A stretch of 64,000 nucleotides of DNA, from the NCBI GenBank assembly GCA_965240325.2, contig OZ251222.1, forward strand, positions 2,418,001 through 2,482,000, read 5' to 3'. Position 1 is the stretch's first letter. The number at the start of each line of letters is the position of its first letter. Under the pieces are notes generated by a model. It was not told where the DNA came from. It searched no databases and saw only the letters and a list, made by a program, of their open reading frames with translations. This document shows, one piece after another, positions 21,093 to 30,634 of this stretch. Made by a program: the position numbers and the translations under genes. The DNA is from Rebecca billardiae RCC1528. Taxonomy: Eukaryota; Haptophyta.

Positions 21093-21171
21093 ATGGGAAG
21101 ACCCACAAGCCTTCCGATGGTTTGGTGCTGATAGAAAGTTGATACACGTACCGTCGTCGTAAGTACACTTT
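21093..21171. repeat. 88-bp direct repeat family, copy 2
   Basis: Same orientation as 19829-19916; flanks diverge on both sides. Confidence 0.8.
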
Positions 21172-21713
21172 TCACTTTACTAAGAGAATAATAAGGGACG
21201 TTGAACGTACAGCTCAGGCAGGCGAGATTGACGCCCGCCAACTGTCACGGTGTCACCGCCCATGAAGCCGTCGCCGACGGTAGCGCCGTCGGAAGATTCG
21301 TTCAGCCGTCCGCGTGCGAGGCCTGGATGAGGGCTGCGGCCGCCTCGCGGCGCGCCAGCGCCCGTCGTCCTCGCCCCACCGTCGTCCACAAAAACAGTAC
21401 GTATGGAATCCGGGCCGGAATGGCCGCCCGTCGGGACCGTCACGTCGCCGCCATGTGCGCTGAGCTGACGAGTGACGGGAGGCCCGCAGCGACTCTGACG
21501 TCGCCAGACGACACTGGCAACTGGCTTGCCTGCCAAGCTGGCGCCCATCCGGAGATTGCCTGGCCTAGCAGCCACGCGTTTTCAGCGTGCGGCATCGGCA
21601 CCGTCTGGACCGTCCGTTCGCCGGGTCGACGTGAGTTTTGTCGGCGATGGGACGGGGTCCTATCCAGTCCGACGTTGGTGGGGGGACCTTTTGGCGAGGC
21701 ATGCGGCTTCAAG

Positions 21714-21782
21714 CAGCGGCTTCAGAGGGTTCAGCCGTTCACGATAAACAGCGGCTTCAGAGGGTTCAGCCGTTCACGATAA
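21714..21782. repeat. 34-bp unit repeated twice in tandem
   Basis: CAGCGGCTTCAGAGGGTTCA followed by GCCGTTCACGATAA occurs at 21714-21747 and 21749-21782, a 35-bp period. Confidence 0.95.
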
Positions 21783-22961
21783 TCATGAGTTCAGACGTAG
21801 CAGTCTCTGCCAGTTAAAGTCGAGCTGCAAATATCCTATGATGAGCTATGACTGATGACATGACAGTCAGATAGCTTCGGAAACTAAGCTACGCAGTTAG
21901 TGAGCGGAAGAGTTCTACTGTGGTACCACTATTTGTATTAGAATCGTGAGTAGCTAGTACTGCTCACGCAGTCGACCAAGTGGCGCGTGCCCGCACGTCC
22001 GCGTCATCTCACTCTCAGCAAGCTTGTGCCGGCTCCAACCGGTCCAACCGCCAACGCGCGAATGAGGCGACGTGGAGGAGGGCGCTTGGGGCAAAGACGC
22101 AAAGTGGGGCGGCGGCACCGCTGACTTACCACTGTTAGCGGCGACCGAGAGCCGCGCGCATCCGGCGCGGAACAATTCGGCCGACACCGCGCCTCACGCC
22201 GAGCGTGCGCGACCATGCGGCATACCGCCCTCGCTCGAGGCTTCCGTGACCAACGGCCAAGTACTCCCGACGCCCGAAACCAGACGCGGCGCGACGACGC
22301 CGGTGCCCGAGTGGCCGCTCACATATACTCGTCAAAGTCAAAGTGACCGCCATCACGATGGTCATGTTTCAGATCTAGAGATTAGAGGCTGCGCGGGTAA
22401 TACTCCTTATTGTCGTCAGATAATCGTGTTGTCTCGTTCCACATCCAGTGATCCACTATCCAGCCGTGGCCGTGTCGCATCAGTCGCATCACGACCGGCC
22501 GCATTTCTCATAGTTATGTTTCACGGAGCTGAGCCAATGCGGCATACGGGCATTGCCGCCAATGGGCATGCGAACAGGGCTTTTACTTAAGCAAAAACAT
22601 CGTCATCAATCAAAAGAACTTCACCACTAGCTCCGCCCTCGTCCTTTTTCGCAGCAGATCGTTTCTATCATTATCTAAAACAGACTACTATATGACGATA
22701 TATCTTTTTGACTCGTAGAGCGTGCCCGCGGCGCGGCCGCCATGCACGTTCTGGCCGGGCGCCACGCCCACGGGCGCCCATGATCACATTAATTAGTGTA
22801 CCGACTCGAGCACGAGTTTCGGCATCGGCTGACCGCGACTGAGTATTTCATATGTATCGCGGTCGTCATCATCAGCAGCAAATACTTCAAAAAATCATAT
22901 CGCAGATGCTGACAGTGTGGTTGCCAAAATATTTTAAATCTACACCAGCAGCTCTTAAGTA

Positions 22962-23492
22962 CAGGCAATCGCGGGCAATAAGGAGCTGTCACGTTAAGAA
23001 ACTGGGGCTTGCTATCTGCGGATCTGGCCTAGAAACTGAGGCTAGCGATATTGGCTGGTTCGCTATACGCATAGTCACACTAAGTTAGTGACTAATAAGA
23101 AACCGGGACTACGTCGTCCCGGCTGACGAGTGGTCCGCCGAGGGGCGAGGCGCAGTCGGCCCGTCGGGGACGCGGCGCGCGGCCCGACTACGAGTACAGG
23201 CCAAGTCCCGACTTCTCCTGATGACAGTCATGACTGACTCCTGGCCAGTGCACCGCAGCATCCATGCAACAGCATGCCAGATTTGCTCCAAAAAGGCCCA
23301 AAATTTTCGTCGGCCTCGCCGGCCGGGCCTAAAGACTCAGCGGGGGGCTCTGCCCCCCTGCGCCCCCCGCGCCTGCGCGGCGGGCGGACCTAGCTAAGAA
23401 ACTGAGACTCCGTAGGCGCTCGGGCTACCGAACGGCTAAGAAACCGAGGCTAGCCGTGAGATCTCTGACTTCTTATTGCCCGCGATTGCCTG
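22962..23492. mobile_element. MITE with 21-bp perfect terminal inverted repeats and TA target duplication
   Basis: The left end (22962-22982, beginning CAGGCAATCGCGGG) and the right end (23472-23492) are perfect reverse complements over 21 bp. TA lies immediately outside each end (22960-22961 and 23493-23494). The 531-bp interior has no transposase. It carries a repeated motif of the form AAGAAACYGRGRCT near 22997, 23032, 23098, 23395 and 23436, and a GGGGGGC-TCT-GCCCCCC hairpin near 23340. The ends and TA duplication identify a non-autonomous Tc1/mariner-type element. Confidence 0.88.
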
Positions 23493-23494
23493 TA

Positions 23495-23743
23495 AGCGGC
23501 ACCGAAGTTGACAAGTCTCGGACAGCACTCGCAGCAGCTCCCTGAGCCTACACTGCCTACAGCGCTGCATTATAATATATTGAGTAGCTATTGTCACTAT
23601 ATTGACTGGCTGCGAATACGTGATAACTCATTAATTATATATATTTATTATTATTTGCGCCCGCGGAATCAGCAGAGTGCAGAAAATAATGACGACCGAC
23701 ACTAAACTGAAGTGAAGTACTAACTGTATTAACCACCTCCGAA
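23495..23743. other. Short AT-rich intergenic stretch
   Basis: AT-rich DNA upstream of the ORF at 23744; it may include its promoter, but no defined motif was found. Confidence 0.4.
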
Positions 23744-24517
23744 ATGGAGTGTGGCCGCCCCGCCGCTGACCAGGCGATGCGCGGGCCGGCGGGGGAGGGG
23801 TCGACGCGGGTGCGCGCGGCGGTGGACGAGACGGCGCGACTCGTCCGCGACGTGCGCGCCTGCATCGACCCGGCCTGCAGCTTCACCGTGGATGCGACGG
23901 TCACTGGCAACGGTGACCTGCGCTTCAAGGTGTTCGTGTCGGGCAACTCCCCTGGGGACGTGGACGGTGCGGCGACCCCACAGGGCGGGGCTGGGCGTCC
24001 GAACAGGAGCCGCGGCCCCGCCCCCAGCGCACCGACCCGCGGGCCGGTCCCGCCTCGCAAGGGGGGGGCAGCCACGCCAGTCTCCGGTGTGCCTGGTGCT
24101 GCGAAGAGGTCCAAGAGTTGGAAGAAGAAGCACCGCGCGGACGGCTCGCTGAGGCCGGCTGCGGGTACGCGACGGGTCAATCGTGCTGGCAAGGCGCGTG
24201 CGGGCCCGACGCCGCAGCTTCCCAACTCTGGCCCCTTCCGCGAGCTTGTGCCTTCGGCATCGTCGGAGCCGTCGTCGCGGCCGTCCCGCATGTCTTCAGA
24301 CAGCCCAGAGGCCGAGGGCGGCCATCGCCCTCAGGGTGATGGCGCCCCGGCTGCGGCGTCAGGGCATGCGGGCGCGGCGTCGGCGACGACCGACGAGGTC
24401 GTGGGCGCGCTCTTCGCGGGCCCACTCGCCCCGATGGGGCGTGGGGCCGCGCCTGGCCCTGCTCACAAGGTGTATGTGTTCGAGGCAGGCAAAGGCTCTG
24501 TGCCACAACCGGGGTAG
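23744..24517 (+). CDS. Hypothetical protein, 257 residues, basic and disordered
   Basis: An ATG frame preceded by AT-rich DNA. Residues about 20-66 look structured (VRAAVDETARLVRDVRACID, then FTVDATVTGNGDLRFKVFVS). The rest is rich in Pro, Gly, Ser, Arg and Lys, with a basic patch KRSKSWKKKHR near residue 120. Such a small domain followed by a disordered basic tail is seen both in nucleic-acid-binding proteins and in ORF1-type proteins of retroelements. A repeat shared with 36950-37100 lies about 350 bp downstream, so a mobile-element origin is possible. No family was recognised. Confidence 0.4.
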   Translation: MECGRPAADQAMRGPAGEGSTRVRAAVDETARLVRDVRACIDPACSFTVDATVTGNGDLRFKVFVSGNSPGDVDGAATPQGGAGRPNRSRGPAPSAPTRGPVPPRKGGAATPVSGVPGAAKRSKSWKKKHRADGSLRPAAGTRRVNRAGKARAGPTPQLPNSGPFRELVPSASSEPSSRPSRMSSDSPEAEGGHRPQGDGAPAAASGHAGAASATTDEVVGALFAGPLAPMGRGAAPGPAHKVYVFEAGKGSVPQPG

Positions 24518-24871
24518 GTGGGCAGCCAGGGGCTGGCGGCAACCGAGAGGGGCCGCTTTCCCCCGCCCCCGCTGCCTGCGAAGGCGGCGGGGGTGCGCTG
24601 CTTGCCTCCGCGGGCGAGCAGCGCGCAGTTTACGCCGGGCATGTGGACCTGCCCACCCTTCATCTTCCAGTTCTTCCCTTCGGCTGGGGCTCGATCAGTC
24701 GACGCGGCGTCGCTCACAGCGCAGGCAGGTGTTTGGCGTGGCTGCACTCTCGAGGTGGCTGGGATACAACATCCAGGTGCAGCACCCTCCCCGTGTGGTG
24801 TCAGAGCGCGCTCTCGAGCGCGTGCCTCCGAGCCCGGGGCGGCCGCTTGCTGCAATGGCCGCCTCGATGAG

Positions 24872-24990
24872 GTGCGGCAACGCGCCCCTCACCTGCCTGC
24901 GCCGGTCTGTTTTGTGGCGGTGTCTTTGTGCAGTGTTGGATGGCGTTAATCACGCCTTAACCAAGTGTGCACGTTAAATCATAGTAAACT
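24872..24990 (+). repeat. Dispersed repeat end, inverted copy at 36950-37100
   Basis: GCGGCAACGCGCCCCTCACC through the GATGGCGTTAATCACGCC segment and the CGTTAAATCATAGTAAACTG end is shared with the reverse complement of 36950-37100, with small indels near the end. Both copies retain the reading LDGVNHAL. This is most simply the 3' end of an otherwise 5'-truncated interspersed element. Confidence 0.7.
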
Positions 24991-25384
24991 GTAGTTTGTC
25001 TGTACGGATTGCCCGGCGCGATTATTTCAGTATCAGTGTGATTCGCGCGCCGCCGCGGCGCAGTGTGCCGTCGCAACACTGGGCAACAACCAATGCTAAA
25101 CACGCGCGCATGTTGCTGTCCGAGAGGCTCCGAGTCATCTTCCGGATCGACTGCCCGGTGCACACTGCACCAGGGTAGCCTGGGGCTAGGCGGCTCGTAG
25201 TAGTCATCAGCCGACCGTCGGACAAAGTAGTTCATGCCGGCTCGAGCCTCGCAGGTCACTGCCGACGACTGCGAACCAGGGCTGACCTTTTCAATGCGCC
25301 CTTTGCCACATCACCATGCAGAGCATAGCCCATGACAATCCGCGCGGAAGCTTGGCGCCACCCTGCACAGGTCGCGGCCGCCGA
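24991..25384. other. Intergenic
   Basis: No gene or structured repeat recognised. Confidence 0.5.
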
Positions 25385-25762
25385 CTAGGGAGACCTGCCC
25401 GGCATAGATGCGAGTGAGGGCACAATCTCGTCGCGCTTTGCCTTCATCTCATCCGACATCTTCTTCCGGAAGGCGTTTAGCTTGGTTTTGAAGACGGCAA
25501 CGTCTGCCTTCGCTGCCTCGGATGTCATGTCCTTGTGCTTCTCGCGGAGCTGGGTGAACTCCTCTTTCAGCGTGTTGCGTTCCGCTGCGTGCCTCTCCCT
25601 GATCTCGACGAAGGCTTTTCGAAGCGCCTCTGTTTGCTCGCGGGTGAGCTTCGGCCCGACGCGCTTGGGTGATGGGGCACCCGAGGCCGCATGCGCGTTC
25701 GATGATGGCTGGGCGCCAGCAAGCGCCAACACCACAGCCAGCACGAGCAGCGCGGCGCGCAT
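25385..25762 (-). CDS. Small secreted, helical, charged protein (125 residues)
   Basis: The frame is open further upstream, but the ATG at 25762 starts a good signal peptide (MRAALLVLAVVLALAGAQPS), so this start is chosen. A short Ser/Ala/Pro linker follows. Residues about 40-115 are then a continuous Lys/Glu/Arg-rich helix (REQTEALRKAFVEIRERHAA, then RNTLKEEFTQLREKHKDM) with a hydrophobic heptad-like pattern. It should enter the secretory pathway and may form a coiled coil. Other single-helix bundle proteins of this size exist, but no family is recognised. A plastid or cell-surface location is equally possible. Confidence 0.6.
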   Translation of the reverse strand: MRAALLVLAVVLALAGAQPSSNAHAASGAPSPKRVGPKLTREQTEALRKAFVEIRERHAAERNTLKEEFTQLREKHKDMTSEAAKADVAVFKTKLNAFRKKMSDEMKAKRDEIVPSLASMPGRSP

Positions 25763-26193
25763 ATCGCCCGCGCTCGAGATGCGTTGGCGCCTTGGCGGAA
25801 GCAGGACCGCAACGCAGTGCCGCGCGGCAAGCAAGGATCGCGCGCGCGGCAGGGCGCCATTTACCGGACGCTGAAAGCAGGCGCTCAGCCGCTGACTCGC
25901 TGAGGCGCACGCCACCCTGACCCGGACTGGACCATCACCATGGTCGTGCCTCAGACCCTATCATAGCTACTATCTAGTACTACTGTTACATGCTGTACGT
26001 AGACGTACTCCATACTGTACCGTACCGCCACTGCTTCATTCACATAAGTCTCCGTCAGGACGATGATACGGTACGACAACGGTCGTGATCACCGCTCAGT
26101 AGGCATCTCTCACGGTAGGCTCCTGCCAGTAGCAGTCGAGGGTAGCTTACTCCGCCATGCTCGGTACCAGTATTCTTAGATAGCAGTACTCAG
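25763..26193. other. Intergenic
   Basis: Upstream of the secreted-protein gene and downstream of the F-box/LRR gene. AT-rich with many TAGTACT-like words around 25970-26010; no gene seen. Confidence 0.5.
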
Positions 26194-27594
26194 TCAGCTA
26201 CTGACGCTGGCGGAATATATGCCACAGTCGGCGTTATCGCGCCGCGGCTTGAGGCGCGCCGCGACGTGCGCATACGACGCGATCGGGTCGTCGGCGAGCA
26301 ACTCGATGCGCACGGGATTCGACGCAGGGAAGTAGCGCCGGCGCACGTTGAAGAACTCCTCCACGCCGCCGTTCGTCAGCCTGGCGCAGCCGCGGACATC
26401 GAGCGAGGCGAGCTGGGCGCACAGCCGTGCTATGACCAGCAGCCAGCTGTCCGTCACGTCGACGAGGTCGCGCATGTGCAGCCACTCGAGGTGAGTGCAC
26501 CGCTGGCACACCGCCGATATGCCCGCCACAGTGATCCGTACGCACGCGCCACACACCAGCCGCTCGAGCGCGCCGCACTGCGACGCGATCGCCTCGAGCG
26601 TCGCGTCGGTCAGCCGCGGGAGGCCCTGCAGGTTCAGCCAGCGCAGCGAGGTGCACCGCGACCAGAGAGGCGCGAGCCCGGCGTCGTGGGCGGCAGGGTG
26701 CGTGCGGCCGAGGTCGATGCAGTCCAGTCGCGCCGCGCGCGAAAGCACCACGATGCACGCGTGCGTCACGCGCACACATTGATGCACCCCCAGCCGGCGC
26801 AGCTGCGTGCACGATGCGAGTGCGGCCACGCCCTCGTCTGTGACGCGGACGCAGCCGGACAGGCTCAGGCCCTGAAGCGAAGCGCAGTGGACCGCGATGT
26901 ACTGGACCGCATGATTGTCGACGCGGTGACAGCAGCGCAGGATGATCTCCTCCAGCCCCGGGCAGCGCGTCACTGCGAGCTTCACGCCACGCGCGCCGAT
27001 CTCCGTGCATCCAAACAGGTTCAGCACACGCACACCCGGTGGCAGCAGCTTGAGGTGGCCGTCCTCCAGCTGGTCGCATCTGTGCAGCTCGAGGTGCGTG
27101 AGGGCCGAGAAGTGCGCGTCGACGTGGCGCAGCACGCTGGACAGGCTCGCCGACGTGCGCGACGTCCGCTCGAGCATCCGCGTGGAGAGCCGCTCGACCA
27201 TCGCCTCGCTCGCGCGCGACCAGCGACGCAGTGCGCGACACGCGAGGCGCGACGCGCAGTGCGTCCGGAGCGAGGCGTGTGAGAGCACGTGCGCACCAAG
27301 CTCGTCGGGCAGCGTCGAGAGGAGCAACGATCTCGAGCGGTTGTGCCTCACGTGCGCGCGCGCGCGCGCCGTGTCCAGCTCGGACAGATCGCGCTGCAGC
27401 ACACGCGCGGCAGTCGCGTACGCGGCGCGCAGCTCGCCCAGGAGCTCAGCCGTGTCGCTGTCGGAGGGTGAGCGGGCCAGGCTCTCTGCAGCGCTCAGCG
27501 CCATTCGCAGCGATGCGATCGTCGCGCCCGAGCTCGCGCGCAGCTCGCTGATGACTGCAGCCTCGTCCGCGAGGTCAGCCGGCGCCGCCGCCAT
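26194..27594 (-). CDS. F-box/LRR protein (AMN1/FBXL-like)
   Basis: 466 residues from the ATG at 27594; the frame is open upstream, but that part has no conserved feature. An N-terminal helical region (about 1-90) precedes an F-box-like segment (LLSTLPDELGAHVLSHASLR, about 90-125). Around ten cysteine-containing LRRs of the AMN1/FBXL class follow, each of the form L..L.L..C..(I/V)TD.G(V)..(L), for example LQGLSLSGCVRVTDEGVAAL and LASLDVRGCARLTNGGVEEF. A C-terminal segment (VRRRYFPASNPVRIEL onward) is typical of the last cap. Such proteins select substrates for SCF ubiquitin ligases in cytosol or nucleus. Uninterrupted by introns. The LRRs are certain; the F-box is weaker. Confidence 0.85.
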   Translation of the reverse strand: MAAAPADLADEAAVISELRASSGATIASLRMALSAAESLARSPSDSDTAELLGELRAAYATAARVLQRDLSELDTARARAHVRHNRSRSLLLSTLPDELGAHVLSHASLRTHCASRLACRALRRWSRASEAMVERLSTRMLERTSRTSASLSSVLRHVDAHFSALTHLELHRCDQLEDGHLKLLPPGVRVLNLFGCTEIGARGVKLAVTRCPGLEEIILRCCHRVDNHAVQYIAVHCASLQGLSLSGCVRVTDEGVAALASCTQLRRLGVHQCVRVTHACIVVLSRAARLDCIDLGRTHPAAHDAGLAPLWSRCTSLRWLNLQGLPRLTDATLEAIASQCGALERLVCGACVRITVAGISAVCQRCTHLEWLHMRDLVDVTDSWLLVIARLCAQLASLDVRGCARLTNGGVEEFFNVRRRYFPASNPVRIELLADDPIASYAHVAARLKPRRDNADCGIYSASVSS

Positions 27595-28411
27595 TGCCCT
27601 GCCGGCTTTCCCCGCCGACGGGTGCAACGGTTTCTCACTTTCACTTTCTCTTCTACTCACTTTCTCTGCAGCTGAGGTGTCCGGGAATTTGTGAATGGCT
27701 GCCCGCGTCCGCAAATTATGCTGAACAGGATGACACTGACCCTGGTCCCCTCCCGCTCGGCCCCTCGCACCCCACAAATCAATGACGAGTTGACGACGAC
27801 AATCATGCCTCCTCGTCATCAATGTTTACGATGTTCTCATAGGATCAGCACTGGCGGATGGCCGAGGGCGGGTGAGGCCCGGTGGCCTATCCCGTCGTCG
27901 CAGGACCACCCGGCAGCCGCCCGGTCCCGGTCCCGGACGCGTCACGCCGCGGACGGGCCGTCACCGCTGCCGTGCCGCGGCGCCGGCTCGCGATTCGGTC
28001 GCCGGCGCATGGCTCAAGCGCGTGGCGATCTCGCCGCCGCCGCTGCCACCCCGATGATGTAGTGGCCAAATTTATTCTGGGCGGCTCGGCTTGATGCATG
28101 TGCTTTGGCGTGACGCTCACGCTGGGCCGAGTCTGCGATGTGACAGCCTCCACAGCCAGGTGCCCGGGCGGTGAGTTAGGCGCCTTACGACGCGGGCGGG
28201 CAATTAACTAAGGAGCGGAGTAGACAGTATAGCAGACGTATAGATAGTAGCTATACTGCTAACGACAGCTAACGTTCTACGTGGGCCTGGCACCCACACT
28301 CCACACTCCGCAGGCCCGGACGGTGATCCGATGGGGCCGGAGGCTTCGGGCAGCAGCAGTCCCGCCAACTCCGATGTCGATGACTCAGAGTCATTGACAG
28401 ACCGAAACTCT
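27595..28411. other. Intergenic
   Basis: Upstream of the F-box/LRR gene and downstream of the membrane-protein gene. GC-rich frames occur around 27870-28090 without recognisable domains. Confidence 0.5.
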
Positions 28412-28508
28412 CAGACCGATGACGAGTTGAAGCTAGTCGACTCTCTTACTTCCTGCCATTGACAGACCGATGACGAGTTGAAGCTAGTCGACTCTCTTAC
28501 TTCCTGCC
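28412..28508. repeat. 46-bp unit repeated twice, 51-bp period
   Basis: CAGACCGATGACGAGTTGAA followed by GCTAGTCGACTCTCTTACTT and CCTGCC occurs at 28412-28457 and 28463-28508. The second copy covers the last codons and stop of the neighbouring membrane protein, so the duplication arose at its 3' end. Confidence 0.95.
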
Positions 28509-29542
28509 GCGCCCGTTGGCACGGCGTGACAGTCGACTCGGCCGTGCCACAGCCCGCATGCACGGCCAAACGCGCTCGCCGCCATGCACGAGGTGGCGAG
28601 CAGGAGGACTTTCAGGTTTGGCGGGATGGCCGCCGCGCCCAGGGGCCGGAGGAGGGCGTTGGCAAGCATGTACGTGTGCTCGATGGCTGGGACGGCGAAC
28701 AGGAGGCAGTCTCGCGGCACGCGCCCTCGGCTGGGTAGAGCCGGGCCGGCGAATAGCACCGAGACGAGCGCAGCGACCATGGTCGCCGGCACCGCGGCCG
28801 CAAACTTGCAGCTGAGCACAGCGCGCATGGCGCGCACGGGCGGGTCGCACAGAAGCGCCGCCATGGGCCCGACGGCGGTGGCGAGCACGGGCCAGCGAAA
28901 CGCCGTGGTCAGCCCCATACCCGCGATCCCCACGGCAAACGCCGCGTGGAAGTACGGCGCCATCACCGGCACGCCGAACACGCGCTCCTCGAGCGCGTCG
29001 AGCGCGTGCGGTGCGACGACCAGCCCGCGCGTGTCGGCGGCGGGTTCGCCGATCTGCCAGAGCGTGGAGCCTTCCTTCACCAAGCCGTCGGGACGTGGCC
29101 AGAGCCACCAGCCCATCAGAGGGCCCTGCAGCTCGTACGGGCCGCACATGAAGAAGCTCAGAGCGCCGGCAAACGCAACGATGGTGGGCGAGGCGTCATT
29201 GTGTGCCAGGCGCCGGGCGCACGTGACGGTCGTGTATATCCACGGCGCGTACATGAGTACGGACGAAACGGATGAGCACTCGGAGAAGTTGAGCGCTCCA
29301 CTCGCGTGGCAGTGCGTGCCCCCGAGGTGGACGCTTGCATACTCGACAGCAAAGCCGACGGCGAACGCGGCGATGAGCAGCTTGAGCGCGCCGGTGCGAT
29401 CGCGCGCGCGCAGCGCGTGGGCCAGCGCGAGGGCGAACTGGAAGCTGAAGAGAAGGTCGAGCTCGTAGATGGTGCCGTGGCCGCCGACGGGCGGAAAAAC
29501 ACGAATCACCTCCAGGGGTGTGCTCGACGACCACGGCGACAT
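28484..29542 (-). CDS. Polytopic membrane protein of unknown function
   Basis: 352 residues from the ATG at 29542; an upstream extension would use only GTG. About seven to nine hydrophobic helices are visible, starting with LDLLFSFQFALALAHAL and LKLLIAAFAVGFAVEY. A conserved-looking loop follows the second helix: HLGGTHCHASGALNFSECSS, rich in Cys and His, which could bind a metal or cofactor or form disulfides. Further motifs are CGPYELQGPLMGWWLWPRPD and MAPYFHAAFAVGIAGMG. I do not recognise the family with certainty; algal carotenoid- or lipid-related membrane enzymes are one possibility. The last residues lie in a local tandem duplication, so the C-terminus may have changed recently. Confidence 0.7.
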   Translation of the reverse strand: MSPWSSSTPLEVIRVFPPVGGHGTIYELDLLFSFQFALALAHALRARDRTGALKLLIAAFAVGFAVEYASVHLGGTHCHASGALNFSECSSVSSVLMYAPWIYTTVTCARRLAHNDASPTIVAFAGALSFFMCGPYELQGPLMGWWLWPRPDGLVKEGSTLWQIGEPAADTRGLVVAPHALDALEERVFGVPVMAPYFHAAFAVGIAGMGLTTAFRWPVLATAVGPMAALLCDPPVRAMRAVLSCKFAAAVPATMVAALVSVLFAGPALPSRGRVPRDCLLFAVPAIEHTYMLANALLRPLGAAAIPPNLKVLLLATSCMAASAFGRACGLWHGRVDCHAVPTGAAGSKRVD

Positions 29543-29797
29543 TCTGAATCCGCGGGTGGCCGGGATCAGCAATGGAGTTCGGCACCGTCGCTGGCTGGAG
29601 GACTGGCGGATCTGCACCGGCTCTGGGCCGCTGCTTCATGTCTTCACGGCATTCCCGCTTGGTGGACACGAAGATGCAACGATGGCGGCGCACCCCGCGG
29701 GACATCACTGAACTTAGGTTTGCTTCAAGCCGAACTGGCCAGGGCGTCGAGCCCACGCCCCACGGGTTGGCGTCAGTGTTGTCGAGGCGCGAATGCC

Positions 29798-30211
29798 TCA
29801 CGACATCGGGAGTGGCGGAGCGGACGTCACCGCTTGGTAGCCCACAGCTGCGACGAGCGCCAGCGTCGCAAAGACCGCTGCAAACAGGAGACGGGCCGTG
29901 ATGATGGCGCCCTTGCCAAGCACACGGCGCGTGTCTGACGAAGGTTCGTCCGTGTCACGGATGCGGACGGCGTCTCTCGTCGTGCCGAACGGCTCATCCA
30001 CCGCGATACGCCGCCAAAACTCGAAGGAGGCCCACACGAACGGGATCATACCCAGCACAAAGATGGCCGTGTCGACGGCCGTGATGCCGCGCGGCTCCAT
30101 CGCGGCCGCCGGGTCGAGCGCGAGGATGCTCGCGCGCGCCGAGGCGATTGAGGTCAGGCGCATGCGCGGCGCCAGCAAAGCGGCTGCACCCGGGCGCACA
30201 AGGGCGCGCAT
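29798..30211 (-). CDS. Small two-helix membrane protein, probably organelle-targeted
   Basis: 137 residues from the ATG at 30211. The N-terminus (MRALVRPGAAALLAPRMRLT) is Arg/Ala/Ser-rich with no acidic residues for about 35 positions, as in transit peptides. Two membrane helices follow: TAIFVLGMIPFVWASFEFWR (about 63-82) and ARLLFAAVFATLALVAAVGY. Between them lies a polar loop (DEPFGTTRDAVRIRDTDEPS). The sequence FWRRIAVDEPFGTTRD resembles small conserved plastid or thylakoid proteins of algae, but the family is not named here. The gene is divergent from the plastid sigma factor gene, 423 bp apart. Confidence 0.6.
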   Translation of the reverse strand: MRALVRPGAAALLAPRMRLTSIASARASILALDPAAAMEPRGITAVDTAIFVLGMIPFVWASFEFWRRIAVDEPFGTTRDAVRIRDTDEPSSDTRRVLGKGAIITARLLFAAVFATLALVAAVGYQAVTSAPPLPMS

Positions 30212-30634
30212 GTCTCCCGGTCGTGCCTGGCGTGCACGTCGCGATGGAGGTCGCTCGTGCGGCGCCGACGGGGAAGCTGCGGCCGTTGGCAAAAGCGAAA
30301 TTTCTCGATACCAAAAGCCTCAGTCCGTGAGATGATGGGACGCGATCCTACCAAGATTGTGCGATCTCGCATAATCAAATGCAAACGGCGCGGGCGTTCG
30401 TCGCATGATGAATATGCGGCTCATCGTATGAAGCGTCAACTACCCCTGAGGGTGGGTATTAAATACCCGCCGAAGGCAAGGGTTCTCAGGAATCTTTTGC
30501 CCAATTCGCCCGTCCCGCGTCGAGTTGATGCGGCTTCGCTAGGTGGCACCCTCTCGAAGCTGCCATTCGCCGATTCGCTTGCGATGGTGGCGCCGTCTCG
30601 AAGCATGATTGGACGTGAGGTGCGGCGGCCGGCG
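30212..30634. promoter_or_regulatory. Shared intergenic region between two plastid-related genes
   Basis: 423 bp between the divergent starts of the small membrane protein (30211) and the sigma-factor gene (30635). The plus frame is open across it from a GTG but contains no domain, so it is treated as untranslated. It contains TTAAATACC at about 30458-30466, an AT-rich word in a GC-rich setting. Confidence 0.4.

Larger units (their letters stand above)
20997..22961. other. Intergenic with short repeats, no convincing gene
   Basis: Contains the second 88-bp repeat (21093-21171) and a 34-bp tandem duplication. TACAGCTCAGGCAGGCGAGAT at 21208-21228 recurs at 47760-47780. The frame at 22072-22590 is open but shows no domain and switches to AT-rich composition midway, so it is not called. 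Confidence 0.5.

Noticed and set aside
22072-22590. Plus-strand protein of 172 codons
   Set aside because: The second half runs through AT-rich DNA without any protein-like pattern.
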